From Bacteroidia bacterium (lineage in GTDB: Bacteria > Bacteroidota > Bacteroidia > J057 > JADKCL01), in contig JACJYV010000003.1 of NCBI GenBank assembly GCA_020635905.1, positions 868,001 through 932,000 on the forward strand: a stretch of DNA of 64,000 bases. Reading direction: 5' to 3'. The position numbers and the translations under genes are program-made. The notes under the pieces were generated by a model, which was not told the DNA's origin, did no database searches, and worked only from the letters and a program-made list of their open reading frames with translations. Shown here piece by piece: positions 1 to 8,690 of this stretch (position 1 is its first letter; every line of letters starts with the position of its first letter).

Positions 1-2
1 TC

Positions 3-722
3 GACCGTTTTGCCAGCCCCAGAGAAGATGAATACAAAGGCGCATTTATTCTGGTGACCTGGTTTGATTTAAATGGAGAGAAATTCAACGAGTACCAGGA
101 AATCACGGCTTACAACCCAGAAACCCGCAAAATCACCATTTCCAACAACTGGGGTAAAAAACCACAGAATGGATCATATTACGTGATTGGAGGCCGCCAG
201 CGGGCGCAGGCGCCCGATTACTTCAAGGATTTTTCCTTCATTTCAGAAAAAGACCCCGGACCCTATACCCTTCCGCAGGCCAAAAGCATGAATATTGCGC
301 ATTGCAGCCCGGGAATCATGGGTCAACCGCTGGTTGGTGCAAATGCAGGGACCAATACCCTCGTGCTCGATGGAGAGACTCCTCACGATCCCTCCAAACC
401 AGAAATGTTTATTGCAATTTATTACCGCGACCCAAGGAAAAATCCTGACACTTCCCTTCTTCAGTACAAGGAAATCGCCAGTATTTCCGCTGATGGCAAA
501 ACCATAACCATCACAGGAACCTGGGATTTCTACATATCACCCAATCGATATTACCTCATAGGGGGTAGGAATTATGCCAATTCCACCAAAGGTCAAAGGA
601 TTGCCAACGCTTTTCTGATCGCCGACAATACCCCCGGAACCTGGTCACCTAAAGAGAATTTTACCGAAGACAACCGACCTGTTTACCGACTCTGCCCTTA
701 CCCAACCTGGAATGTAAAATAA
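3..722 (+). CDS. Partial repeat protein at left edge, phage-tail-like locus (5' end missing)
   Basis: The reading frame is open from base 3 with no stop before it, so the true start lies left of the window; the GTG at 54 is internal. The protein carries at least two copies of a module of roughly 100-150 residues. Each has a hydrophobic strand followed by an aromatic/Asp pair (VTWFD and AIYYRD), then a KxITI strand, then a YYxIGGR strand (YYVIGGR, YYLIGGR). This looks like a beta-rich repeat such as a fibre or adhesin shaft. It ends 9 bp before the next gene, and the genes that follow encode baseplate parts, so a role as a structural or fibre component of the tail-like particle is likely but inferred. 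I do not recognise the family. Confidence 0.7.
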   Translation, partial: DRFASPREDEYKGAFILVTWFDLNGEKFNEYQEITAYNPETRKITISNNWGKKPQNGSYYVIGGRQRAQAPDYFKDFSFISEKDPGPYTLPQAKSMNIAHCSPGIMGQPLVGANAGTNTLVLDGETPHDPSKPEMFIAIYYRDPRKNPDTSLLQYKEIASISADGKTITITGTWDFYISPNRYYLIGGRNYANSTKGQRIANAFLIADNTPGTWSPKENFTEDNRPVYRLCPYPTWNVK

Positions 723-731
723 AAAAGTCCT

Positions 732-1634
732 ATGGCACTGAAAGAATATATAACCATCCCCGAAAATGCAACCAAACCCGGCTCGCCCGTGGATGCCTTT
801 TTGCTTGAAAGTTTAAGATTCAATGACAAAAATACCCAGGATATCCTGGCTGCCCTTAACTCCTTTCCCTGGGGCTGCGACAACAGCGACTCCGAAGGAT
901 TGCCAGGAAATACTGTGGTGGTCAATGGCGGCAATGCTGCCGACATGGCGATCAAAATGATCAGGGCCCGAAAAATCGAAATGACCGCCCAGGTGGATTT
1001 GCATGACGAAGTTCCCCTGATTTGGATGGCTTCAGAATCAATCACCATTTCCGCCAAAATCAATGCGGTTGGAAAAGGAGCCAAAGCAGGTACCTCGGGT
1101 GATTTTGGAGGAGGTGGAGGATCTGCGGCTTCAGCTGCCCCCGCCGTGGTGCCCCCTCCTGGCGTTCAGCCTCCTGACCCGAGAAATGGAGGAGCCTGCA
1201 AAATTCCGGGCTCAGGCGTAACCATGCTGGTTGGCAAAGCAGGAACCCCGCCCGCGGGCCCTGGCAACAAAGGTGCAAATGCAGATGCAAAATGGTCCAG
1301 CCGGGCCCTGGGAGTACTTGCCCTCTGCAAAGGAGGAGCACCCGGTGGCAGCGATGGCGCCAATCCCGGTGGCAGTGGCGGGGGAATGGTGGTACTCTGT
1401 GCCCCAAAAATCACCTTTTCGCCCGGAGGGGATCGCATTGATGCCAGCGGAGCAGCCGGCGGAGCTGGAAATGCTGGCGGGGGAGGCGGCGGAGTTGTAA
1501 TCCTCATTGCCAAAGAATTTGTTGGAGATGTGATTGCAGGACCAGGTCAGAACATCAAAGTTGCCTTCGGGGCCAAAGCCGGAAACGGTGGCGATGGCGG
1601 CGATGGAATTGTGGTAAAAAGAATTGTAAAATAA
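732..1634 (+). CDS. Glycine-rich protein of the tail-like locus
   Basis: This 300-residue protein has no signal peptide. Residues 1-110 look globular; residues 115-250 are dominated by Gly, Ala and Pro with runs such as GGGGGS and GGGGGG; the C-terminus returns to hydrophobic beta strands (VVILIAKEF, GIVVKRIVK). The pattern of hydrophobic strand plus glycine-rich loop resembles the N-terminal half of the T9SS type-B protein at 44346-47599 and glycine-rich caps of some phage fibres. It sits 9 bp after the preceding gene and 1 bp before the hub gene, so it is almost certainly co-transcribed with the baseplate genes. Function unknown; a fibre or surface-exposed cap is an inference. Confidence 0.75.
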   Translation: MALKEYITIPENATKPGSPVDAFLLESLRFNDKNTQDILAALNSFPWGCDNSDSEGLPGNTVVVNGGNAADMAIKMIRARKIEMTAQVDLHDEVPLIWMASESITISAKINAVGKGAKAGTSGDFGGGGGSAASAAPAVVPPPGVQPPDPRNGGACKIPGSGVTMLVGKAGTPPAGPGNKGANADAKWSSRALGVLALCKGGAPGGSDGANPGGSGGGMVVLCAPKITFSPGGDRIDASGAAGGAGNAGGGGGGVVILIAKEFVGDVIAGPGQNIKVAFGAKAGNGGDGGDGIVVKRIVK

Positions 1635-1635
1635 G

Positions 1636-2613
1636 ATGAACCCCCGGTTCAAAATAACAGCAGGAGCCATGAGCGCCGATTCGGACAGCCTGACCCAGTC
1701 AGGACTGCCTGTGTCTGTGCGGGTGGACCTGCGGCTCAACCAGATCAACACGGCGGTCATCCGCCTCGGCCTTGCGCCCGGCGACACCGTCGCCGTGGGT
1801 GATCCGGTCAGCATTGAACTGGGAGATGCCGATCAGGGCACAGAAACCGTTTTCACCGGGGTCATTTCCGAAATCCGCCAGCAAACCGCCGCCTACACCC
1901 TCTGGTGCAGCAGCGCCATGCAGGCCCTCAGCCAGCTACGCATCAACAAAGTGTACGAACAGCAAAAAGCAGGTGACATTGTCTCAGACCTGGCTTCCCT
2001 GGCCGAAATTGACACAGACAAGGTCGAATCCGGGCTTACCTATCCTTTTTACGCCCTGGGCGCCGACCGCCACCTGCTTTCTCACCTGCAAATGCTGGCC
2101 CGCCGCGATGGTTTCGACCTCTTCGCCAACCCCGACGATGCCCTCACCTTCGCACCCTGGGCCTCATCTCAGGGCCAGGAATTGCGCTATGGAGCGGAAA
2201 TTCTGGACTATAATTTCGAAGAACTGGCACCGACCCTGGACGGGGTGGAGGTTTATGGCGAAAGCCCTGCTTCCCTGGGTGAAGGCGACAAAGCCTACTC
2301 CTGGCTGACCAAAGAAGAAGTCAAAGGCAATGCCGGGAATAGTTCGGGAAATATCCTGCGGGTCGCAGACCCCAGCATCCGCAACCAGGATGCCGCCGCC
2401 AGCGCCGCCGAAAAGCTGATGAATGCCTTCTCAACCCAAAAACTAGGCTGGGTGGAAGCCATGGGAACCCCCACCGTAAAGCTTGGGGGAACAGTGACCC
2501 TCAGCGAATTACCCGAAGACAGCCTCAACGGGGATTATAAAATCACCGGCATACGGCACCTCTACGACAAAATGAACGGATTTGTAACCACCATCAATTG
2601 GGAGGAAAAATAA
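1636..2613 (+). CDS. Baseplate hub protein, phage late control gene D / gp27-like
   Basis: The 325-residue protein has the layout of the gpD/gp27 half of a VgrG-type hub. An N-terminal beta barrel (about residues 1-110) contains VFTGVISEIR, typical of the first barrel where a field-like loop is followed by the transformed coordinate. A middle region (about 110-200) follows, with AGDIVSDLASLAEI and LLSHLQMLARRDGFDLFA, the hallmark helix in which a short-ranged domain reads the rest of the hub. The C-terminal barrel ends GDYKITGIRHLYD. Known family role: three copies form the ring that joins tail tube to spike. In VgrG and eCIS Afp8-like proteins the gp27 and gp5 halves are fused; here they are two adjacent genes (1 bp apart), as in P2-like phages. 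Start ATG is 1 bp after the previous stop. Confidence 0.85.
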   Translation: MNPRFKITAGAMSADSDSLTQSGLPVSVRVDLRLNQINTAVIRLGLAPGDTVAVGDPVSIELGDADQGTETVFTGVISEIRQQTAAYTLWCSSAMQALSQLRINKVYEQQKAGDIVSDLASLAEIDTDKVESGLTYPFYALGADRHLLSHLQMLARRDGFDLFANPDDALTFAPWASSQGQELRYGAEILDYNFEELAPTLDGVEVYGESPASLGEGDKAYSWLTKEEVKGNAGNSSGNILRVADPSIRNQDAAASAAEKLMNAFSTQKLGWVEAMGTPTVKLGGTVTLSELPEDSLNGDYKITGIRHLYDKMNGFVTTINWEEK

Positions 2614-2614
2614 A

Positions 2615-3376
2615 TTGGATGGATTTATCGAAATAATGCAACAAGTCGCAGAACGCGAAACCCGGAAAATCTATACCACGGAACTGGGGCTCGTGATCTC
2701 TGTCTTTCCCCACGAAAGCGACAGCGACGATGGCAATTATGAATGCACGGTCAGGCTCAAAAACCGCAAGCAACCCGACGGAAGCGATTTCGAATTGCGG
2801 AAAGTGCCAGTGGCCACCGGTCACATGGGCATGGCCAACATCCCCAATGTGAATGATCTGGTACTCCTGTCCTTCATTGGCGGTGACATCAATGCACCCG
2901 TGATCATTGGCCGCCTCTACAACGATGAAGATCGGCCGCCGGTCAATAAATCAGGGGAATTTATCCTGCAGCACAGCCTTACCGGGGGTGGAACCCTCAA
3001 AATGGATGGCGACGGAGTGGTAACCGTAACCAGCAAAGACGAAAAAAGCGTGGTCACCGTGAACGACGATGAAGTCACCCTGACCACCTCAAACGGACAG
3101 GTGAAGATTTCTCTCGAAAGCGGCGCCATCACCCTGGATGCAGGCTCGGGAGATATTACCCTGAAAAGCATGGGCAATATTACCGTGGGAGATGCCGCCA
3201 CAGGGCAGGTCAAAGCAGGCGGAAGAATGCTGGCCAATGCCGTAGGTGACAATGACGACATCATTCTCACTTCCCACACTCACCTGGGCAACCTGGGAGC
3301 CCCCTGCCCCATTCTGATACCCACCGAAAAACTGAATTCAATCCAGGCCAAAGGCCGCAACTCACAAGTAGGATAA
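2615..3376 (+). CDS. Baseplate spike protein with OB-fold, gpV/gp5-like
   Basis: About residues 25-110 form the OB-fold seen in the N-terminus of gpV/gp5 and VgrG: GLVISVFPHE, then VPVATGHMG, VNDLVLLSFIGGD and PVIIGRLYNDEDRPP, the last being the classical end of the fold. Residues 120-200 are a repetitive beta region (VTVTSKDEKSVVTVNDDEVT, KISLESGAITLDAG) expected to form the triple-stranded beta-helix spike. The protein would trimerise below the hub encoded just upstream. The start is uncertain: TTG at 2615 is used here, and an in-frame ATG lies at 2636; a GGAGG at 2591 is too far from either to decide. No lysozyme domain is present, unlike T4 gp5. Confidence 0.85.
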   Translation: MDGFIEIMQQVAERETRKIYTTELGLVISVFPHESDSDDGNYECTVRLKNRKQPDGSDFELRKVPVATGHMGMANIPNVNDLVLLSFIGGDINAPVIIGRLYNDEDRPPVNKSGEFILQHSLTGGGTLKMDGDGVVTVTSKDEKSVVTVNDDEVTLTTSNGQVKISLESGAITLDAGSGDITLKSMGNITVGDAATGQVKAGGRMLANAVGDNDDIILTSHTHLGNLGAPCPILIPTEKLNSIQAKGRNSQVG

Positions 3377-3377
3377 A

Positions 3378-3932
3378 ATGGCACGGATCAACGGAGTAAA
3401 CAGCGACTATAAATTCATCAACGGGATTGTGGACAAATCCTGGAAGCCCCCGTTGCCGGCGCCTAACCTCGAAATGAAACTGTTCATTTGCCCCTACGAG
3501 GAAAAAAACGCCCTGGAAGCTGACAATAACATCTGCGTTGGGGAAGACAACGCCTGCCCGCATGCGGTGACCCAAAATGGCCATGCCTTTGTGCACCTGA
3601 GCCAGACAGAGGGTATCAAACTCAAAACGGACGGAGGCACCCAGATTCAGCTGGAGCAAAATTCGGGAGGAGGCACGGGTAAAATTACCCTCAATCCGGC
3701 CAGCGGAACCACCCACTTCAATGGGGAAATAGAGCTGGTGGCCAACGGCCACACCATCAAAATCAGTCCGCTGGGAACTGGCATATCGCTGAAACACACC
3801 AACGGAGCCGAGGTCGTGTTCAAAGCCAATGGCGGCCTCGATCTGATCACAAAAAACAACACAGGCACCGTCAACATCCAGGGTAATCTGGTTGTAAGCG
3901 GCACCCTCACCCGACAGGGACAGGCAATCTGA
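3378..3932 (+). CDS. Spike-tip-like / beta-helix protein of the baseplate
   Basis: This 184-residue protein begins 1 bp after the spike gene. Residues 1-80 hold three cysteines (LFICPY, NNICVGED, NACPHA); residues 80-184 are strongly repetitive beta structure with IKLKTDGGTQIQLEQ, HTIKISPLGTGISLKH, GAEVVFKANGGLDLITKN and a final TVNIQGNLVVSGTLTRQG, like the C-terminal beta-helix of gpV-type spikes. The position matches the PAAR/tip slot of other contractile systems, but I do not see the usual PAAR sequence. A second spike segment or an unusual tip protein is the best reading. Function inferred from place and fold. Confidence 0.7.
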   Translation: MARINGVNSDYKFINGIVDKSWKPPLPAPNLEMKLFICPYEEKNALEADNNICVGEDNACPHAVTQNGHAFVHLSQTEGIKLKTDGGTQIQLEQNSGGGTGKITLNPASGTTHFNGEIELVANGHTIKISPLGTGISLKHTNGAEVVFKANGGLDLITKNNTGTVNIQGNLVVSGTLTRQGQAI

Positions 3933-3948
3933 AACACAGGAGCAGGAC

Positions 3949-4389
3949 ATGGCAGAAGAATATCTGAAAGACATACAGCTCACCGACCGCGGATTCGACC
4001 AGCAGGTCAGCGACCGCACCTACGTTGACCTGAAGGTCAACGGCAGAGGCGATCTGGCCACCCTCGAAGGCCGCGACAATCTTGTTCAGGCTCTCCTGAA
4101 CCGCCTGCTTACCCGCCAGGGCGAACTCAGCACCCTGGGACATCCCAAATACGGCTCCCGCCTCCATACCCTGATTGGCGAACCCAACAACCTGCGGGTC
4201 CGTGGTCTGGCCGACGCCTACATCCGGGAAGCCATTGCCCAGGAAAAACGCATTCTCAAAGTCAATTACATCAGCTTTGATCCACCCCAACGGGGATATG
4301 ACCGCAGCACCCTGCGGGCCACCCTCAGCGTCACCCCATCCCAGGGAGACCCGTTTACCCTACTCATCCCAATCAATCTGGAAGGATAA
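3949..4389 (+). CDS. gpW/gp25-family baseplate wedge protein
   Basis: A 146-residue protein with the family hallmark around residues 58-75: RQGELSTLGHPKYGSRLH, matching the gp25 pattern of G-E, then P-x-Y-G-S and L. Upstream, NLVQALLNRLLTR is the conserved helix, and the C-terminal half (ILKVNYISF, LRATLSVTP, FTLLIPINL) is the usual beta sheet. In T4 gp25 and its homologues in R-type pyocins, T6SS (TssE) and eCIS, this protein initiates sheath assembly and forms the baseplate wedge core. It lies 3 bp before baseplate J, the normal partner order. High confidence in family; the machine type is set by context. Confidence 0.9.
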   Translation: MAEEYLKDIQLTDRGFDQQVSDRTYVDLKVNGRGDLATLEGRDNLVQALLNRLLTRQGELSTLGHPKYGSRLHTLIGEPNNLRVRGLADAYIREAIAQEKRILKVNYISFDPPQRGYDRSTLRATLSVTPSQGDPFTLLIPINLEG

Positions 4390-4392
4390 GCC

Positions 4393-6858
4393 ATGACATT
4401 CACCCCCAGAAAATATAAAGATATCTTCGACGAAATGCGGGCCATGAGCCAGGTCGTCACCGACTTTGAAGTCGGCAGCGTGGCCCGCACCATGTACGAA
4501 TCATTTGCCTACGAAATGGCCCTCCTGTACGAAAAAATGCAGTTGGTCTATCTTTCCGGGTACGTGGATACGGCCCGGGGTAACCAGCTCGACCAGGTGG
4601 TGGCCGTACTGGGCATACAGCGCAGCCTGCCCGACTATGCCGAGGGCACCGTCACCTTCCTGCGCGAAGGCGCAGGTCAGGAAATCATCATTCCCCAGGG
4701 CACCCTCATCGCCACGGAAGAATCCTCCACTGGCGAAAAAAAGGTCTTCCAGACCAGCAAGGTGGCCACCATGGGCGCCACCCAAACCACCGTGGAAGTG
4801 CAAATCCGCGCCATCGAACGGGGAGAAGAACAGGAAACGGCCTCAGAAACCATCGTGGTCATGCCCCGCCCCGTGCCCGGCATCAAATATGTGAATAACG
4901 AAAGCCCGGTGCGCCTGGTGGGCAAACGCCGCGAAACAGATGAAGAACTCCGCGAACGGGCCAAAAATGCCCTCATATCCTCTGGCAAAGCCACCATCCT
5001 GTCCATTGAAAATGCCTTACTCAGCCTTTCAGGGGTGAGAGATGCACGGGTGAAAGAAAATTTCCACTTTCCCCGCGGCCTGCTCCACATCAAAAATCTG
5101 GGTCAACTGGCGATGGATATTCCCCGCGGCAGCCTGCTTTCCATCACCCCCGCCGGGTCGCCTGAGACCTTTTTCAAAACCCTCGACCCTGTCAGTTATG
5201 ATGGGACAGAGTTGGTGGGTACCAAAAAGGAAGTCAAAGTGGAAGCGCTGATCGAAGGAAAATCGGGCGAACTGACCGACCTGGGCAATCCCTATCTCGA
5301 CTGGAAAAAGCCTGAAATTGCGGCTGCCTTTACCGGGAAGCTGGCTACGGACATCCGCCTGGAAGACTTTGGGCTGATCGAAGTATATGTGGATGCCCCC
5401 CGACTGGAAGAGGGCACGGAGGCCGAAAAACAGGCGGAAAAGAAAAGAATTGAAACGGAAATTGAACGGGTTCGGGCGGCAGGAATATTCTCCATTCTCA
5501 AACCTGCAGGCAAAGTAGTGACCAGCGCGGTTTTCCGCATTGATGTATCTGCTTCCCTGAGTCTGAATATGGAAGAAAGGGGCGAATTCGAACAAAAAGT
5601 AGCCGATGAGATCATTGGATTCATGGGCGACCTGCGCATGGGCAAGGCCTTGCTCTACGGAAAACTGGTGAAAGCCATTCTCGACCTTGAAAACATTGAA
5701 AATCTGGCTGATTTCGAGGGAACTGTAACCCGCAAAGTACTGAATGAGGACCTTTCTGTGTTCTTTAACTTCTCTGGCCAGGAAAAATTCATTTCAGTAG
5801 AAGAGTTTGAACGGATCAAACCCCGCCACATTTCCGTCGCCTCAGAAGACAAGGAACTTGAATTCAACATTGCCTATCAGGCCCTAAATCTCAACGGAAC
5901 TGATGCGGGGCTGGTGGCAGCAGCCCTGCAAGGATTTTTTGGCCAGAAAGTCCAGGGAGAAACGGTCCTGCAAAGCGAAATTGAGCAAAACATCGTTGAT
6001 TCGCTTACCAATCAGGGCCTTATCTTAACCCCAAATTCCCTTTCCCTGACCCTCAAAACCTGGAGTCCGGGCCCGGAAGATGATCCCAGGGAATTACTGA
6101 TCGAGAAAAACGGGGATTTTGAGGCCGTGGTCACCTTCGTGGAAAAACCCGTGGTGAAAACCATCTTTGGCTATGCCAACCGCCTGGAAATCACGGGAGC
6201 CATCAAACTGATTTTGCCCCTCAATATCCTTGACAAAGACCGGGACAAGGCCATTGAAGGGGTGGAAATTGCGGTCAGCAAAGTGCTTGATCAGTTGGGT
6301 CCGGAGGAGGACATCACCTTTGAGGCCCTGACCGAAGCCGCCAAAGCCGTGCCTCAGGTTCTGGATGCTTCCATCGAAAAAGACGATTTCCTGGGCTTTA
6401 TCAACGGATTGGTCCAACCCAATATCGTGGACAAAAAGAAAATTGCCGTTGGCTTACTGAACCGGGCATTTTTCGAATTCCTCTGTATTTCTGATACCAT
6501 CGAGCCGGTCAGCATTTCGACCAATAACCTGACCCTGACCCTGGCCAATCCGGCTGCGGCCACCCAAAGCGACCGCGATGCACTCAAACTGGCCGTCAGG
6601 AATGCATTCAATAATGCCCTTGCAGACAGCGAGCCTGGCGAAAGTGTGGTCTTCAGCAATCTGAAAGGGAAACTGGAAAATCCGATTGTTCCCACCGTCA
6701 ACTTCAGCGTCGCCAGCCTCGATCTTCAGGCTGATTCTGAGGCCGATAACCGGGTTCAGACTGCCAGCATTGGTGCCCCCAACGACCTGCACATCCGTTC
6801 GGTGGAGCAGGCATTTATCGTGCCCATTCAAACCGGCGATATCCAATTCACGAACTGA
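4393..6858 (+). CDS. Baseplate protein J-like (gp6/gp47 family), large form
   Basis: The 821-residue protein has the baseplate-J N-terminus: FEVGSVARTMYESFAYEMAL, GNQLDQVVAVLGI and a beta region with IIPQGTLIATEE, GTEKKVF-like strands and RGEEQET. The central ETDEELRERAKNAL followed by ISSGKATILSIENALLSLSGV is the typical helical pair that precedes the arm domain. The rest (about 330-821) consists of further beta/alpha wedge domains. It is much longer than P2 gpJ (about 300 residues) and closer to the large J proteins of eCIS-type loci. It would form the wedge ring around the hub with the gp25 and tail-I-like neighbours. Spacing: 3 bp after gp25, 15 bp before the tail-I-like gene. Confidence 0.85.
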   Translation: MTFTPRKYKDIFDEMRAMSQVVTDFEVGSVARTMYESFAYEMALLYEKMQLVYLSGYVDTARGNQLDQVVAVLGIQRSLPDYAEGTVTFLREGAGQEIIIPQGTLIATEESSTGEKKVFQTSKVATMGATQTTVEVQIRAIERGEEQETASETIVVMPRPVPGIKYVNNESPVRLVGKRRETDEELRERAKNALISSGKATILSIENALLSLSGVRDARVKENFHFPRGLLHIKNLGQLAMDIPRGSLLSITPAGSPETFFKTLDPVSYDGTELVGTKKEVKVEALIEGKSGELTDLGNPYLDWKKPEIAAAFTGKLATDIRLEDFGLIEVYVDAPRLEEGTEAEKQAEKKRIETEIERVRAAGIFSILKPAGKVVTSAVFRIDVSASLSLNMEERGEFEQKVADEIIGFMGDLRMGKALLYGKLVKAILDLENIENLADFEGTVTRKVLNEDLSVFFNFSGQEKFISVEEFERIKPRHISVASEDKELEFNIAYQALNLNGTDAGLVAAALQGFFGQKVQGETVLQSEIEQNIVDSLTNQGLILTPNSLSLTLKTWSPGPEDDPRELLIEKNGDFEAVVTFVEKPVVKTIFGYANRLEITGAIKLILPLNILDKDRDKAIEGVEIAVSKVLDQLGPEEDITFEALTEAAKAVPQVLDASIEKDDFLGFINGLVQPNIVDKKKIAVGLLNRAFFEFLCISDTIEPVSISTNNLTLTLANPAAATQSDRDALKLAVRNAFNNALADSEPGESVVFSNLKGKLENPIVPTVNFSVASLDLQADSEADNRVQTASIGAPNDLHIRSVEQAFIVPIQTGDIQFTN

Positions 6859-6873
6859 GAACTGAAATAAAAC

Positions 6874-8184
6874 ATGGCAAGAACTGACAGCATCATCTCC
6901 CGCTTTCCGGCCTTTTTCAGGTCGGAAGACAGGCTGAACAACCTCTACCGTCTGGTGGAAGTGTTTGGTGCGCAGGTGGATATTGCTGAAGAAGATCTGA
7001 TCAAAGTCATGCGGTCACATTGGGTGAATACCGCCAATAATGAAGGTTCCAAAGGCTTTGATACCGACGAAAAGGGCGATCTGGATGGGATTTTTGCCTT
7101 GTATGTGGAAGCTTTGGGCGGGACTTCTCTCCTGAAACAACAGGCCAGACGTCAGGGAGCAGACGGGATTGAGGATGATGTCCTGTACCGCGACCGCATC
7201 ATGGGGCTGATCAAAGTGCTGCGCAGCGGAGCCTCGACCAAAGTGGGGATCATTGCCATTGTGGCCGCCAACCTGGGTATTGTGGGCGACAGCGAGGCCG
7301 CCAAAATTGCCCGAAACACGATCAGGGTAGAGGAATTTTTGCCTGAATCTGCTCCCACCCAACCTTTTGAGCTGGCATTATTTGAAAATTTCCAGGTAGA
7401 GAATCCCAATTATGTGGACATCACCCCCCAGGTCAAAATTAACGTAACTCCCTCCCTCGGCAATCCCATCGTGGACCTTACCCTGACCAACCTGAAAACG
7501 GGCATTTCAGCCCGCTATCCTGGCACCCTTCAGGCCGGGGATGAATTGAAATTCCTTACCAACGGAATGGCGCTGCTGAATGGAAATCCGGTCACTTTGA
7601 CTGGAGCAACTCCCTATTTGCAGCCTGGCTTTTCGGAAATGCGGATTGAGGGAGGATTTGGCATGCCCGCAGGTTATTTTGACCAGAATCAATGGGATTT
7701 TGCCCTTTTCCAGCAAACCCAGGTCAATTCACCGGGCATATTCGACCAAAACAACTGGGACCAGGCAGTATTTTCAGACGGCAGTCCCATCCTGGATGTT
7801 GAAGTTTCCATGACCCGCTTCACTCCCGGCACTTTCATGGTGAGAATTCCCTGGGATATACCCGGCTACACTGAGGTGCTGGATAATCTGGCCGATAAAC
7901 CGCGGGAAAAGATCGGGTACATCGTGGAAAAGGTCAAAGCGGCCGGCACATTTGCCACCGTAGCCTACGAAAAGTACTTTACTGAAGTCCAGGAGCATCA
8001 GGTGGAACTGACCCTGCAGGACAAAATGCCGCTGGAAAATCACGAAATGGAAGAGGCAAATTTCACCGTGGATTCCATCACCACCCCTTATCCTGGCGGG
8101 CTCAACCATGACCTGAGCGACAGCCTGACCCTTTCGGGGGTCTTTGATATGACCTCATTTGACTCACTAAATACATTTGCATAA
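6874..8184 (+). CDS. Phage tail protein I-like baseplate protein
   Basis: The 436-residue product starts RFPAFFRSEDRLNNLYRLVE, followed by helices in which a wedge protein contacts J, then RDRIMGLIKVLRSGASTKVG, a pattern common in tail-I/gp53-like wedge proteins that sort and orient the baseplate. The C-terminal 200 residues are beta-rich with two near repeats: GYFDQNQWDFALFQQTQ and GIFDQNNWDQAVFSDG, about 15-25 residues apart. These look like a small fibre-attachment module. It follows J by 15 bp and precedes the fibre genes, the usual place for the I protein, which links baseplate to fibres. Family assignment rests on order plus N-terminal pattern, so moderate. Confidence 0.65.
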   Translation: MARTDSIISRFPAFFRSEDRLNNLYRLVEVFGAQVDIAEEDLIKVMRSHWVNTANNEGSKGFDTDEKGDLDGIFALYVEALGGTSLLKQQARRQGADGIEDDVLYRDRIMGLIKVLRSGASTKVGIIAIVAANLGIVGDSEAAKIARNTIRVEEFLPESAPTQPFELALFENFQVENPNYVDITPQVKINVTPSLGNPIVDLTLTNLKTGISARYPGTLQAGDELKFLTNGMALLNGNPVTLTGATPYLQPGFSEMRIEGGFGMPAGYFDQNQWDFALFQQTQVNSPGIFDQNNWDQAVFSDGSPILDVEVSMTRFTPGTFMVRIPWDIPGYTEVLDNLADKPREKIGYIVEKVKAAGTFATVAYEKYFTEVQEHQVELTLQDKMPLENHEMEEANFTVDSITTPYPGGLNHDLSDSLTLSGVFDMTSFDSLNTFA

Positions 8185-8204
8185 ATGATAAAACGCGTAA
8201 GCTT

Positions 8205-8675
8205 ATGATACTTTCTGATTCCATAGACCCCAAAGGGCAACTCACACTTCAGTTTCGCAATGCGAAAAATGAGTTGGTAGAGGAAATTGCCGCCCATAAT
8301 GACATTGTGCAAACCGGCCGGGATCTGGTGGCCAAATTATTCATCAACCAGAATATCCCCACCATATCTCATGTTGCCATTGGCACCGGGGCCTCCGTCA
8401 CCGTACCTGGAACCCATACCCAGCTCGATTCAGAGTTGTTCCGCAAGGCGATCAATCCCATCAACCCGGCCAATGACCTGGTCATTACCCCAGCAGGAAA
8501 GGCGAAAATCACCATTTCCTGCGACCTGGACTTCAACGAAGGCAACGGTCCCCTGACCGAGGCCGGACTTTTCAACGCCAATAATGCAGGCGTAATGTAC
8601 AACCGGGTGGTTTTTCCACCCGTCAACAAAACCGTGGACTTTAAACTTACCCTGATCTGGGAAATCACATTCTAA
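8205..8675 (+). CDS. Tail fibre/collar-like protein
   Basis: A 156-residue beta-rich protein. HNDIVQTGRDLVAKLFINQN followed by ISHVAIGTGASV, then TEAGLFNANNAGVMYNRVVF and ending FKLTLIWEITF, is the pattern of small phage tail-fibre or fibre-connector proteins (TEAGLF followed by NRVVF is common in such proteins). No signal peptide. Located 20 bp after the tail-I-like gene and 15 bp before a second fibre-like gene. Role as a fibre base is inferred. Confidence 0.65.
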   Translation: MILSDSIDPKGQLTLQFRNAKNELVEEIAAHNDIVQTGRDLVAKLFINQNIPTISHVAIGTGASVTVPGTHTQLDSELFRKAINPINPANDLVITPAGKAKITISCDLDFNEGNGPLTEAGLFNANNAGVMYNRVVFPPVNKTVDFKLTLIWEITF

Positions 8676-8690
8676 AAAGGAGATAAAAAT

